DNA from: Gemmatimonadota bacterium
GTDB lineage: Bacteria > 4572-55 > J002
Length of the DNA stretch: 64,000 bases
Direction: 5' to 3'
NCBI GenBank assembly: GCA_003697105.1
Contig: RFFQ01000003.1
Location: forward strand, 25,939-89,938
The stretch's first letter is position 1; the number at the start of each line of letters is the position of its first letter. Shown piece by piece: positions 34,468 to 42,970 of this stretch. A model generated the notes under the pieces. The model had not been told where the DNA came from and searched no databases. It saw only the letters and a program-made list of their open reading frames with translations. Made by a program: the position numbers and the translations under genes.

Positions 34468-34509
34468 ATGTAATGAAGTGTGTAGTTATTTTCTTAACTA
34501 TGTAATGAA
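34468..34509 (-). promoter_or_regulatory. Operator-like repeat group upstream of osmC
   Basis: Direct repeats ATGTAATGAA at 34468-34477 and 34500-34509 (32 bases apart) enclose an inverted repeat TAGTTA (34483-34488) / TAACTA (34495-34500). Such a nested arrangement is typical of transcription factor sites; no regulator gene is adjacent. Confidence 0.4.
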
Positions 34510-34582
34510 ATTTACCCAAATGGATTTCATTCTCACCGAGTAAACACGGAAAAATCAACAGAAAAGTCAACCCTAATCAAAT

Positions 34583-34608
34583 AAAAAACCCGGAGAATCT
34601 GACGGGTT
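34583..34608 (-). terminator. Intrinsic terminator of the fadL-like gene
   Basis: Minus strand: AACCCG (34608-34603), 10-base loop, CGGGTT (34592-34587), continuing TTTTT. Lies 30 bases after the stop. Confidence 0.75.
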
Positions 34609-34637
34609 CAATATTCATTCTATGTTGTAGAATCAGA

Positions 34638-36206
34638 TTAAAACCGAAGTGTACCAGACATATGCACGACATCTTCACCGAGTTCATTGGTACAACTATT
34701 GTACTCGTTGGCGATAGTAGAACCATTAGACTCCAGTTCGTTAGCAAAGACCTTTTCGTAAGCCATATCAACTTGAAACATACCGTTGAAATTATATCCC
34801 AAACCAAATGTTAGATGGTTCTCGACGATTGCCGGAAAAATTGGAATCACCGTTTCCGCGGGTACCGGATTTTTGGCATAATTAAACCCGGTGCGCACTG
34901 CCAGATTTGGGGTAGCCCAGAATTCCAGCCCCATAGCAACCACCAGTTGATTATCCCAGTTCATGGGCATTTCCAACGTCATGCTGCCATCTGGTGTACC
35001 CATCATAGTGTTGATATTAGAATTATCTCCGTTGGAAAAGTGCATCACAAATTCTTTCATGGTATCTTCCCAATTGATCCAGTGGACATCGGTGGCGATA
35101 ATCAAGCGATCATTGGGGGCATATGCCACCCCAAAACCAAATTCCTGAGGCCAGGAAAAGTCAATATCAACATCGTACATGGCTTTCATGCCAAGGCTCA
35201 TATCAATCCCCATATCACTTAATTGCTGCATGACACCTTGCTGCGCCATTTGTAATTCCTGTTCGGTCGGATTCATCGGGTCTTGCACCACTCCATCTTG
35301 CGACATTTGCACTAATGCACCCATCACCATCCGTTCGTAGGCATTATTGAATTGAGCAGTCATATCCATGCCAGCTTCCCCGGAAAAATCCAACGTGGAT
35401 TTCATGGTATAGCTGGCGCCCACGCGAAGTTTATCTGTCACTTTGTACTGAATTCCCAGTTTCCCGCCCCAACCGGTGGCGGTAACAGCATCGTCCATAT
35501 CTGCATACGCAGTAACTTCATCAAAGTCTAAACCGCCTTGTTCCATCGGCGCACCAAACATATCACCAAAAGTCATTCCATTTCCGCCGGGCACTTCACC
35601 CAGCATCGCACTCGGTGGCAGGCTGTACGGCATCTACATTTCCATTTGGGCATAGCCAAAATTGAGTGCAAAACCGATAGAAAAATCAGGTGTAAATTGA
35701 TACGCTACCGTCGGAGCAAGCTTCATGTAGCCAATATTAGAGTGGTATTCCTGACCCACATGATCATCCTGTGTGGTTGGATTTCCATCAGACGCACAAA
35801 AGATATCGTGCTTAACATCATTATAGGTTGCCCCCATCCCTCCTTGGGCATAAAAGCCAATACCAAATGCGAACTTGCTATCCGCCTGATTGTAAACATA
35901 GCCAAACGATGGTAGTGGAAAGGTTTCGCTGTCCGCATCAAGATTGTTCAATTCGTTTTCAAAATGAACGGAAGGCATCAACAAACCAAGGCTCAAATCC
36001 AGTTGTTGACCGGTAATGGTGCTAATCCCGGCAGGGTTGGTATTCATCAAATGAGTGTCATTATTCATAGCGAAAGATGCGCCGCCCATCGCTGACATTC
36101 GTGCGCCGTAGCCAATCATATTCATCCCGTTAGTTGCAAAAGCAGTCTGAACCGTGAAAAGTAAGACAATGACAAGAATTGCAACCGATACAACTCGTGA
36201 GTTCAT
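34638..36206 (-). pseudogene. OmpP1/FadL-type outer membrane protein interrupted by an in-frame TAG
   Basis: Two frames, 36206-35634 (190 codons) and 35633-34638 (331 codons), are in the same phase and separated only by one TAG at 35636-35634. Together they give one 522-codon gene of FadL/OmpP1 length. The first part has a signal peptide and NGMNMIGYGARMSAMGGA and MNTNPAGIS, the N-terminal hatch motifs of FadL; the second has beta-barrel repeats (GGKLGIQYKVTDKLRVGASY, FGFGVAYAPNDRL) and a C-terminal LRF. The join reads QMEM-stop-MPYSLPP; CAG to TAG is a single change. Either a fresh nonsense mutation, a sequencing error, or readthrough. FadL proteins import hydrophobic compounds. Confidence 0.8.
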
Positions 36207-36324
36207 TATAAACTCCTCTCTGTAGAGTAAGATATGAATAAATGTGTATGTTACTACTTCGATAAAACGATATAAACGTAATTCAGTTCACTGCTAAGGA
36301 ATAAGAATCAATTAACGTTCCGTA

Positions 36325-36364
36325 TCATTGCAAGCGACCGTATCAGGACAATGCCTCGCAATGA
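36325..36364. repeat. CATTGCGAG-type inverted repeat
   Basis: TCATTGCAAG (36325-36334) and CTCGCAATGA (36355-36364) pair with one mismatch around a 20-base loop. Similar CATTGCGAG/CTCGCAATG repeats are widely scattered between genes in many bacteria. Lies in the 178-base gap upstream of the fadL-like gene. Confidence 0.55.
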
Positions 36365-36384
36365 CCGTTTCTCAACACCTGTTC

Positions 36385-36858
36385 CTAAGTAAAAATAATC
36401 GAAGCCCCTTGAGATTTTTCATAAAATTCGCCGACAGTGATAATATCATCCACTTCATCACAAAAATCGTCCTTTGTCAGGTGGAACATTTCCACTGTTG
36501 CTTTGCAGGCATAGATTTCAGCCCCGGAATCATGGATCATTTCCAAAAATTCACTCACCGGTGGAATATCCAGTTTGTCCATCTCTTTTTTCATCATGGC
36601 GGTTGCCAGTGCCGACATCCCCGGCATCATCCCAATGAGTGTTGGGATATGCAGCGCCGGATTGCCAACGGTGGCAACTTTCAGGTGATCCATCCGTTTC
36701 CGAATGATTGCATCCAGCCCGAAAAAGGTGAAAAACAGATTGGCTTCGATCCCTTCCATCCGGGCACCATTTGCCATAATCAAACCCGGATAGACCCCCT
36801 CTAACGATCCCTTCGACACAATAATTGAGACCTTCTCAATTGCACCATTTTCTGCCAT
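36385..36858 (-). CDS. DsrE/DsrF-like sulfur carrier family protein
   Basis: 157 residues from the ATG at 36858 (GGAGG 8 bases upstream). DsrE2-type features: VSIIVSKGSLEGVYPGLIMANGARMEG, FFTFFGLDAI, hydrophobic stretch PTLIGMMPGMSALATAMM, and the conserved Cys in GAEIYACKATVEMF. Such proteins pass sulfur as a persulfide. Downstream of dsrC with a terminator-like hairpin between. The set DsrE, DsrC-like, DUF1641, sulfide:quinone oxidoreductase suggests that sulfide oxidised at the membrane is passed to protein carriers. Confidence 0.85.
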   Translation of the reverse strand: MAENGAIEKVSIIVSKGSLEGVYPGLIMANGARMEGIEANLFFTFFGLDAIIRKRMDHLKVATVGNPALHIPTLIGMMPGMSALATAMMKKEMDKLDIPPVSEFLEMIHDSGAEIYACKATVEMFHLTKDDFCDEVDDIITVGEFYEKSQGASIIFT

Positions 36859-36884
36859 GGTTGAATCCTCCATTAACGTGGAAA

Positions 36885-36911
36885 ACAAAAACAGACTCCG
36901 CGGAATCTGTT
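36885..36911 (-). terminator. Terminator-like hairpin between dsrC and dsrE
   Basis: Minus strand: ACAGATTCCG/CGGAGTCTGT (36910-36891), a 20-base near-palindrome, followed by TTTTTG. It starts 11 bases after the dsrC-like stop and ends 27 bases before the dsrE ATG, so it can reduce expression of dsrE. Confidence 0.6.
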
Positions 36912-36921
36912 CACTCAAATA

Positions 36922-37239
36922 TTAGACACATCCTTTTGGTTTACCTAAACCAGCCGCTTTAGCCGCTTTTTTCGCCGGACCCTTCGGAAAAAGATCATAC
37001 AACTCTTTTGTAGGAATCCCACCTTGATTTTTAATACGCCGCATGGTCGGAATTTGTCCTTTTTCAAAGAAATCCGAGCGCATAAAATGGATAACCTTCC
37101 AATGTCGTTCGGTCAATTCATCAATACCTTCTTCTTTGGCGAGTTCTGGCGCCATTTCTTCCGTCCAATCTTCTGGATTGACTAAAAATCCATCGGCATC
37201 GACTTCTACGGTTTTACCGGCATACGTTTTAGTAGGCAT
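36922..37239 (-). CDS. DsrC/TusE-like sulfur carrier with one C-terminal Cys
   Basis: 105 residues: TYAGKTVEVDADGFLVNPEDWTEEMA, HWKVIHFMRSDFFEKG, PTMRRIKNQGGIPTKELYDLFPKGPAKKAAKAAGLGKPKGCV. The penultimate Cys (CysA) is present. The second Cys of true DsrC (in GPAKKAC) is Ala here, so this is of the TusE/single-Cys type and cannot form the intramolecular trisulfide used with DsrAB. It is therefore a sulfur relay carrier more than a dissimilatory sulfite reductase partner; no dsrAB is in the window. It starts 12 bases after the DUF1641 gene. Confidence 0.9.
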   Translation of the reverse strand: MPTKTYAGKTVEVDADGFLVNPEDWTEEMAPELAKEEGIDELTERHWKVIHFMRSDFFEKGQIPTMRRIKNQGGIPTKELYDLFPKGPAKKAAKAAGLGKPKGCV

Positions 37240-37251
37240 GGTGTAATCTCC

Positions 37252-37980
37252 TTAATGTGAGTTAGAATGAGTGTTAGAATGAGTTACGTGGGTTGGGTGA
37301 TGATGACCCAGCCCTTTTAATACATGGATTAAAACCGTCAGTCCCCGTTTCACTTCCGGATCGCCCATTTGCTTGAGCAGACCCACGGTGGATATTTTTT
37401 CGTGTTCTACCGTTTCTTCAGCTTCCCGGTAGAGTTCCGCAATGGTATCTGCCGTTTCGATCATATCCGGTTGGGTGTAGTTCCGAATAGTATTAAGGAT
37501 CGAAACAATATTTTGGCGCAATAACCGCACATCTTGTGGTGTAAAGTTTGTTACGATTTCATCGAAAATCTGTACGGATTCTCGCAAGAATTCAAAATAG
37601 CCTTTGCGGTCAAATTCATCGAGGATTTCCAACCACTCGTTGAACATCTGTTTGCTGAGTGGTTTTAAATCTTCAAACAGATCGGCAGCACTTTCCACCT
37701 GATCCAGCATGTGAGTCAGATTACGAGTATTGCGCAGTAACTTTTTACCAAGGAAGATCAAATCCGCCGTATCAAAATACCCGGCAACATCATCAAGTTC
37801 CTCAATAGCCGCATTGAAAGCATCTTTGCCGATCAGGGTCAAATCTGCCTGAAGTTCCTTCAATTCGCGTTTGCGGCGTTGTTCCTGCCGGATGTAATCC
37901 ATAATCACATCCAACTTTTGGTTGATGCCAGCCAACACATCACTTTGGGTTAATTGCTGATCGAATGTGGTCTGTTCCAT
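37252..37980 (-). CDS. DUF1641 protein
   Basis: 242 residues, helical, acidic, with the DUF1641 block FEFLRESVQIFDEIVTNFTPQDVRLLRQN (about 130-158 region, split here by VQIFDEI) and GLLKQMGDPEVKRGLTVLIHVLKGLG. The C-terminus is His-rich (GHHHPTHVTH, SNSH), which may bind metal. DUF1641 proteins occur beside sulfide:quinone oxidoreductase-like and formate dehydrogenase genes; their function is unknown. Here it is coupled to the SQR-like gene (3-base gap) and dsrC. Confidence 0.82.
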   Translation of the reverse strand: MEQTTFDQQLTQSDVLAGINQKLDVIMDYIRQEQRRKRELKELQADLTLIGKDAFNAAIEELDDVAGYFDTADLIFLGKKLLRNTRNLTHMLDQVESAADLFEDLKPLSKQMFNEWLEILDEFDRKGYFEFLRESVQIFDEIVTNFTPQDVRLLRQNIVSILNTIRNYTQPDMIETADTIAELYREAEETVEHEKISTVGLLKQMGDPEVKRGLTVLIHVLKGLGHHHPTHVTHSNTHSNSH

Positions 37981-37983
37981 CGG

Positions 37984-39216
37984 TTACCCCCTTTTCTTGC
38001 CCGCCATGAGCATTTGGGATTCAATCGGGAGTTCTGCCCCTTTCAGAAGAAGATTCCAGTACACCCAACGGAAGGTCATCTTGCCCCAGTGATTCATACG
38101 CGTTTCCTGTAGCAATGAAAACGGACCCACACCCGGCAAGGGGAACTTGCCCGGTAGCGGTTCGACATCATAATTAAAATCAATTAAAATCCCCTTACCG
38201 AATCCAGATTCGATAAAACAGTTGGCATGTCCATCAAAAGCCGGTTTCGGTTCGCGTCCTTCAATCACCCGGAGAAAATTATCAAAGAGGACTTCCGCTT
38301 CAAAGTGGGCAACCGAACCCGCTTTGGAGCTCGGCAAATCGGTCGCATCCCCCAGTACAAAAATATTTTCATATGCTTTCGAGCGCAGGGTATGCTTATC
38401 GGTCGGGATGAAGTTCAGGTCATCGCCTAAGCCGGAATCGCCGATAACCTCCGCGCCCATATTCGTGGGGATCGGCACCAGCAGGTCATAATCAACTTCC
38501 CGGTCATCCCATGAGATAATTTTGTTGGCAGAACTATCAACACGACCTGTGCTGAAATCAGTGGTTAATCGAATATTCTTCTTTTCCAGAAACTGCCCAA
38601 GGTATTTTGCCGCAATGGGCTTGGTAAAAGCACTTTCCAGCGGTGTTACCAACTCGATTTCGACCTTATCCCGTATCCCTTGCTCTGTAAACCACCAATC
38701 GGCAAGAAAAACAAATTCCAATGGTGCAACTGGGCATTTGATCGGCATTTCCACAATGTTGACTACCAGTTTACCACCTTCCCAATGCTTGAGTTTATTA
38801 GCCAGTGCCACCGCACCCTCGACGGTATAAAAGTCAAAAATATTTTCGCGCCAACCCCCGTTGACCATACCTTCGGTCTCTTCCGGGTGAATGTGACTAC
38901 CGGTGGCAATTATCAGATAGTCGTATTCCAGCACCTTCCCATTTGCCAGCTTGACTTTGTTCTCGTCAGGCAAAATGCCTTCAATAGGAGAAATAATGAC
39001 CTCCACACCCGCCGGAAAAAAATCTCGACGCGGCTTGATAACATCCTGTCGGGTATAAATCCCAAACGGAATAAAGAGAAAACCGGGCTGGTAATAGTGC
39101 TGTTCATGCTGATCGACAATGGTGAGGTGCCAATCGTTGGCATCCAGAACAGGTGCCAGTTTGTTAACCATCATGGTACCGGCGGTTCCTCCGCCTAAAA
39201 TCAGTAATTTTTTCAT
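37984..39216 (-). CDS. sqr: Sulfide:quinone oxidoreductase-like FAD enzyme
   Basis: 410 residues. FAD-binding KKLLILGGGTAGTMMVNKL, second motif YDYLIIATGSHIHPEE, and NIFVLGDATDLPSSKAGSVAHFEAE near the C-terminus. Only two Cys fit the redox pair: IKCPVAPLEF (near 160) and HANCFIESG (near 335), matching the two essential Cys of SQR; the third Cys seen in some types is missing. C-terminal residues MTFRWVYWNLLLKGAELP form the amphipathic membrane-attaching part. It would oxidise sulfide to bound polysulfide and reduce quinone. Promoter region with a 10-bp inverted repeat upstream (39227-39266). Confidence 0.85.
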   Translation of the reverse strand: MKKLLILGGGTAGTMMVNKLAPVLDANDWHLTIVDQHEQHYYQPGFLFIPFGIYTRQDVIKPRRDFFPAGVEVIISPIEGILPDENKVKLANGKVLEYDYLIIATGSHIHPEETEGMVNGGWRENIFDFYTVEGAVALANKLKHWEGGKLVVNIVEMPIKCPVAPLEFVFLADWWFTEQGIRDKVEIELVTPLESAFTKPIAAKYLGQFLEKKNIRLTTDFSTGRVDSSANKIISWDDREVDYDLLVPIPTNMGAEVIGDSGLGDDLNFIPTDKHTLRSKAYENIFVLGDATDLPSSKAGSVAHFEAEVLFDNFLRVIEGREPKPAFDGHANCFIESGFGKGILIDFNYDVEPLPGKFPLPGVGPFSLLQETRMNHWGKMTFRWVYWNLLLKGAELPIESQMLMAGKKRG

Positions 39217-39226
39217 GAGACCTTCC

Positions 39227-39266
39227 TTTATAAATAGATAAAAATAATAATATAGTTATTTATAAA
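39227..39266 (-). promoter_or_regulatory. Inverted repeat over the sqr promoter/RBS
   Basis: TTTATAAATA (39227-39236) and TATTTATAAA (39257-39266), a perfect 10-bp inverted repeat 20 bases apart, in the 69-base gap before sqr. The arm nearest the gene touches the AAGGAAGG ribosome-binding site. A TATATT (-10 like) lies between the arms but the -35 box is weak, as expected for activator-dependent promoters. Natural candidate to bind it: the PocR-type regulator encoded just upstream. Confidence 0.5.
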
Positions 39267-39285
39267 CTAAAATGTTAAAAAAAAT

Positions 39286-40056
39286 TTACGTATGCGTTAG
39301 TTTAGCAATTTGCTGAAACCGGTGAATAAACTGAAACCGCTCTTCAGCAATATGGTTAAAGGTTTGGGCAACTTTTTTAAGCCAATCTGCCAGATGGAGG
39401 CATTTTCGCTCTCCTAGTACCGGAATGTTGGAGGAGAATGCTTTCAATTCGGTGGTGTCCAATTGGTGTTGGTCCGCGATCTGCTCCACATGAGTGGTAA
39501 ATAGTTCCGCATCCGGCGCGACATCGTGAAATTGTCCAGCAATCAGCATTGCCACAGGTTTTTGATTCAATTGGATGTGAACCCGCGCATATTTTAATCC
39601 GGCATGGCAGGTCATCAATTCCGGTTCCGTACCGGGTTGCCGGGCAATTTGCTGCCATGCGGCTAAGCACCTTTCGTATCCCGATTTCTTGGACATTATC
39701 CGCCGGCAAAATTCAGAGCAGTTGCTAATCTCAGATAAGGGCGTTCCAGCAAGATCGGTGGTAAGCACCCCAATTTCCGCGATCTCCGCAAATACATCCT
39801 GGATCGGCTTGATGCAATGAAGTGGGATAATTTCAGTGGTTTTAACCGGTGGCGGGGTGCTTTCTCTGGTGGAAGTTCCACGCGCGTTGGGTGCTGCTTG
39901 TCCAGAGATCAATTCCTGTACTTTGCTACGCGGAAAGCGCCACTGATTACCCACTTTCACGCCAACCAATCGCCCATCATTCAGCATTCGGTAGATCGTC
40001 GTCCGGTCCACTTTCAGCAATTCAATAACTTTTTTGGTGGTCAGTAATTCATCCAT
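39286..40056 (-). CDS. Excisionase-type HTH regulator with PocR sensory domain
   Basis: 256 residues. N-terminal HTH_17/MerR-like domain (MDELLTTKKVIELLKVDRTTIYRMLNDGRLVGVKVG is residues 1-36, ending in QWRFPRSKVQELI), a Pro/Thr linker (about 53-75), then a PocR domain (about 80-250) with NCSEFCRRIM, GYERCLAAWQQ, MTCHAGLKYARVHI and VAMLIAGQF. PocR domains bind small hydrocarbon ligands or sense redox through Cys. Placed immediately upstream of and parallel to sqr-dsrC-dsrE, so it probably controls that operon. A TTGACA (-35, 40129-40124) lies upstream. Confidence 0.82.
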   Translation of the reverse strand: MDELLTTKKVIELLKVDRTTIYRMLNDGRLVGVKVGNQWRFPRSKVQELISGQAAPNARGTSTRESTPPPVKTTEIIPLHCIKPIQDVFAEIAEIGVLTTDLAGTPLSEISNCSEFCRRIMSKKSGYERCLAAWQQIARQPGTEPELMTCHAGLKYARVHIQLNQKPVAMLIAGQFHDVAPDAELFTTHVEQIADQHQLDTTELKAFSSNIPVLGERKCLHLADWLKKVAQTFNHIAEERFQFIHRFQQIAKLTHT

Positions 40057-40086
40057 GTGACCCTCTGGTGCAATAGTATACTATAA

Positions 40087-40129
40087 TATGCGATAGCATA
40101 AATTAAATATAAATATATATACTTGTCAA
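40087..40129 (-). promoter_or_regulatory. Promoter and palindrome upstream of the PocR-type regulator
   Basis: Minus strand: TTGACA (40129-40124), then an A/T-only stretch with poor -10 candidates (TTAATT at 17 spacing), then palindrome TATGC-TATC-GCATA (40100-40087) 31 bases before the ATG. The palindrome is a candidate autoregulatory operator. Confidence 0.4.
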
Positions 40130-40151
40130 TATAAAAAGAACATATTTAGGC

Positions 40152-40187
40152 AAAAAAAATACCGCCCGGATGGTTATCCGAACGGTA
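40152..40187 (-). terminator. Intrinsic terminator of the sensor kinase operon
   Basis: Minus strand: 13-bp stem (ATACCGTTCGGAT / ATCCGGGCGGTAT, two G-U pairs as RNA), AACC loop, then eight T. Placed 20 bases after the hybrid kinase stop. Confidence 0.88.
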
Positions 40188-40207
40188 TTCTGGCACGATG
40201 AAGCCAC

Positions 40208-42508
40208 CTAATCCGGCAGTAAGGCTTCAATTTTATCGATTAACTCATTGATATTAAAAGGTTTTACAATAAAGTCCATCGTTAGACTACTTTGGCGTTG
40301 AATCGTTTCCAACACCTCTAGGGGTTGGGCACTGCAAAGGAGAAGCGGCGTATGGGGGCGTTCTCGCTCCAAAAAATCAATGATTTCTCCTCCATCGATA
40401 TCCGGTAGTTGCAAATCTAAGATGATAAGGTCTGGGGATGCCGTTTTGAGGGCTTCGAGTCCACTGCGTCCTTCTTTGAAGAGCGACACCCGAAAAGCGG
40501 ACTCTTCCAGCAAAATTTGAAGGAAGGTAGCAATCTGTTCATCATCTTCAATCAGAATCACATCCCGAGGACGAGAGAGACCGGCACGACTCGCCTCCGT
40601 TGCCTGAACGATAACCGGCAGGGTAAATTGGAAGGTACTCCCCTCTCCGACGATGCTATTCACCGTGATTGTGCCGCCGTGAACCTCCACATATTTTTTG
40701 ACAAGGGGCAATCCTTGCCCGATCCCATCGGAGACATCCAATTCGTCAAAGCGAATTTGGTAAAACGGTTCAAAAATCTGCTTTTGCTCCTGCGGCGGAA
40801 TACCAATTCCTTGATCTTGCACCGAAACGATCACCTGCTTATCCTCCACTCTCGCCATAAAGTGGATGGAAAGCCGTTCAGGGTTCGAGTATTTGACAGC
40901 ATTGGTCAGTAAATTTTCCACCACCTGTTGAATTCGGTTCACGTCCACTTTCAAGGTGATGTGGCGTAACTCTTTCGAAATAGTAGATTCAAACTGGAAA
41001 CAGGTTGTGTGGTAGCGCTCCTGAACCATAAATTCAACCAGTTTACACCCATCGTCACAAATCTCTGAAAACAACTGGTAGGCATTGATGGTCTGGAAGT
41101 GATAATGTTCGGTACCGCTTTCCAATCGCGCGATAGCGAGCAGTTCCTCAATTAACTTTTTCTCTCGATTCGCCGCTTTGAGGATGGCATTCAAAAAATC
41201 CGCCATTTCTGGAGTGACTTCGGGTAAACTGAGCATCAGTTGGGCATAACCAATAATTGGGGTGAGTGGGGTACGGAGTTCATGAGTGACCGCATTCAAA
41301 AAATTGACTTTTGCTTGCCGCAATTTTTTTGCCTCTGTCACATCCCGAAAAACAACAACCCCACCTTTGATATTCCCCCAGCGGTCGCGGATAGGTGCGG
41401 TGTTGGTGGTAATCGGAATTTCTCGTCCCTGCCGGGAGATGAGGGTAGTATAGTCGCGCATACCGGTAATGTTACCATGTTTAATCGCCTCCATCACCGG
41501 ATTTTCAGTCACTTGATGGGTGGTTTCACTGACAATATGAAACACCTCACTGAGTGCGCGTGATGTCGCTTCTGCTTGTGTCCAACCGGTGAGTTCTTCG
41601 GCAATGGCATTTAACATCAGCACATTTCCATCAATATCGGTCGTAATCACCCCATCCCCAATGGAACGCAGTGTGATTGCCAGTAGCTCTTTTTCCTCCG
41701 CGAGTGCCTCTTCAGCACGTTTGCGTTCTGTGATGTCTTCTCCGATGCACTGCAATTCCACGATGTGGTGCGGGTCATCATAGAGGGCTTGATTCATCCA
41801 GCGCAACCAGCGGTCACCTTGCGGGGTTGAAATCGGATGTTCGTAAACTGTGATAGCGTGTTCTCTCTGAAGTTTTTCCAAATGGCTCAGGACACGTTCA
41901 CGTTCTTGACTTGGGATCAAATCGGGCAAATATGCCCCCACCAGAGCGGTATCGGAGTGCCCTAAAAAGGTGGCATAGGCTTTATTGATAAACGTAAGGC
42001 GATACGTTTTTGGGTCCAGGCGGTACAACATAATCGGTAGATTTTCCACAATACCGCGATACCGTTTTTCACTCTTTTTTAGGGCTTCTTCGGCTTGGAT
42101 GAGACGTCGGTCTGTGTACAGATCATGCAGGGTCCGGTTCACCACCGTGGGAAGCAATTGTAAAAAATCACCATCTTTAACAACATAATCCCGTGCTCCC
42201 AGTTTCATCATTTCCACCGCGATCCGCTCATCACCATGACCGGTCATCACGATGAAAGCGGGTTTTAGTTGCTGGGTTTGGAGCAATTCGATCACTTCTT
42301 GACCGGTCATATCGGGTAGTTGGTAATCCACCAGCAACAAGCATTCTCCGGCACATTCCTGTACCACCTTCACAGCTTGTGTTCCATTTTCGGCAATATG
42401 CGCTGTCAGACCTATGTGTTGTAAATTCAGTTGTATCAGGCGTGCCAAGCCGGGGTCATCCTCGATTATCACAACCGGCACACCGTAGCAGGTATCAATT
42501 TCCGGCAT
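40208..42508 (-). CDS. Hybrid sensor histidine kinase, REC-PAS-PAS-HisKA-HATPase-REC
   Basis: 766 residues, no membrane segment. Receiver 1 at about 8-125 (VIIEDDPGLARL, LLVDYQLPDMTG), PAS about 145-268 (ITERKRAEEAL end), PAS about 280-400, HisKA about 405-475 (NAVTHELRTPLTPIIGYAQ; His phosphorylation site), HATPase about 510-625 (NLLTNAVKYS, DQGIGIPPQEQ, GIGQGLPLVKKYV), receiver 2 about 640-766 (VILIEDDEQIA, LIILDLQLPDIDGGE). It is a cytoplasmic phosphorelay hub. Last gene of the TonB receptor-YfiR-kinase-regulator operon, 3 bases after the response regulator. Confidence 0.92.
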   Translation of the reverse strand: MPEIDTCYGVPVVIIEDDPGLARLIQLNLQHIGLTAHIAENGTQAVKVVQECAGECLLLVDYQLPDMTGQEVIELLQTQQLKPAFIVMTGHGDERIAVEMMKLGARDYVVKDGDFLQLLPTVVNRTLHDLYTDRRLIQAEEALKKSEKRYRGIVENLPIMLYRLDPKTYRLTFINKAYATFLGHSDTALVGAYLPDLIPSQERERVLSHLEKLQREHAITVYEHPISTPQGDRWLRWMNQALYDDPHHIVELQCIGEDITERKRAEEALAEEKELLAITLRSIGDGVITTDIDGNVLMLNAIAEELTGWTQAEATSRALSEVFHIVSETTHQVTENPVMEAIKHGNITGMRDYTTLISRQGREIPITTNTAPIRDRWGNIKGGVVVFRDVTEAKKLRQAKVNFLNAVTHELRTPLTPIIGYAQLMLSLPEVTPEMADFLNAILKAANREKKLIEELLAIARLESGTEHYHFQTINAYQLFSEICDDGCKLVEFMVQERYHTTCFQFESTISKELRHITLKVDVNRIQQVVENLLTNAVKYSNPERLSIHFMARVEDKQVIVSVQDQGIGIPPQEQKQIFEPFYQIRFDELDVSDGIGQGLPLVKKYVEVHGGTITVNSIVGEGSTFQFTLPVIVQATEASRAGLSRPRDVILIEDDEQIATFLQILLEESAFRVSLFKEGRSGLEALKTASPDLIILDLQLPDIDGGEIIDFLERERPHTPLLLCSAQPLEVLETIQRQSSLTMDFIVKPFNINELIDKIEALLPD

Positions 42509-42511
42509 ATA

Positions 42512-42970
42512 TCATAACTCCTTGTCTCTTTCACTGTCCAAAACCGACACTTCTACGACTTTCAAATACAAGCCCAATTGCCGAATTGCCTGAATAAAAC
42601 TATCATGCTGAATCGGTTTTTTGATGTAGCTGTTACAACCTAACTGATGGCAAAGGTCAATTTCATCGGGATTATCAGTTGTGGTAATAATGATCACCGG
42701 TAATTTACGTAATTCATCATCCTGTTTGATTTGGCGCAATACCTCAATACCATCAACTTTGGGCATCCGAATATCAAGCAATAGCAGGTAAGGCTTCATT
42801 GGATCACGGAGTTGTTCGGGGTGGCGCCGGAATAGAAAATCCAGCACATCTTGTCCATCCGTAAAGTGAAGGATTGGGTTGGTAATTCCTGCCCGCTTTA
42901 AATTCCAGCGGATCAACGTGGCATGACCCTCGTCATCTTCTGCAATTAAAATGGTCACATCCTGATGCAT
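42512..42970 (-). CDS. Single-domain response regulator (Rcp1-like)
   Basis: 152 residues from the ATG at 42970, which overlaps the kinase stop (TGATG). A CheY-like receiver alone: ILIAEDDEGHATLIRWNLKR (acidic pair), LLLLDIRMPKVDGIEVL (phosphoacceptor Asp), VIIITTTDNPDEIDLCHQLGC and SYIKKPI (Lys). The EDDEGHATLI and long loop FRRHPEQLRDPMKP resemble the Rcp1 type that works with phytochrome-like kinases and PAS kinases. No output domain, so it passes phosphate on or binds a partner. Confidence 0.9.
   Translation of the reverse strand: MHQDVTILIAEDDEGHATLIRWNLKRAGITNPILHFTDGQDVLDFLFRRHPEQLRDPMKPYLLLLDIRMPKVDGIEVLRQIKQDDELRKLPVIIITTTDNPDEIDLCHQLGCNSYIKKPIQHDSFIQAIRQLGLYLKVVEVSVLDSERDKEL

Larger units (their letters stand above)
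34327..34637. other. Gene-poor region upstream of osmC
   Basis: 311 bases between the osmC start and the fadL-like stop. It contains a possible 18-codon leader frame (34399-34455), an operator-like repeat group (34468-34509) and the terminator of the fadL-like gene (34583-34608). No further gene seen. Confidence 0.6.

Noticed and set aside
34361-34570. 69-codon frame ending GLLEQMQIGIVGAMSDIIHRC... upstream of osmC
   Set aside because: It runs through the repeat/operator area and the best ribosome-binding site is in another frame; no likeness to a known protein. Could be a gene remnant but not supported.
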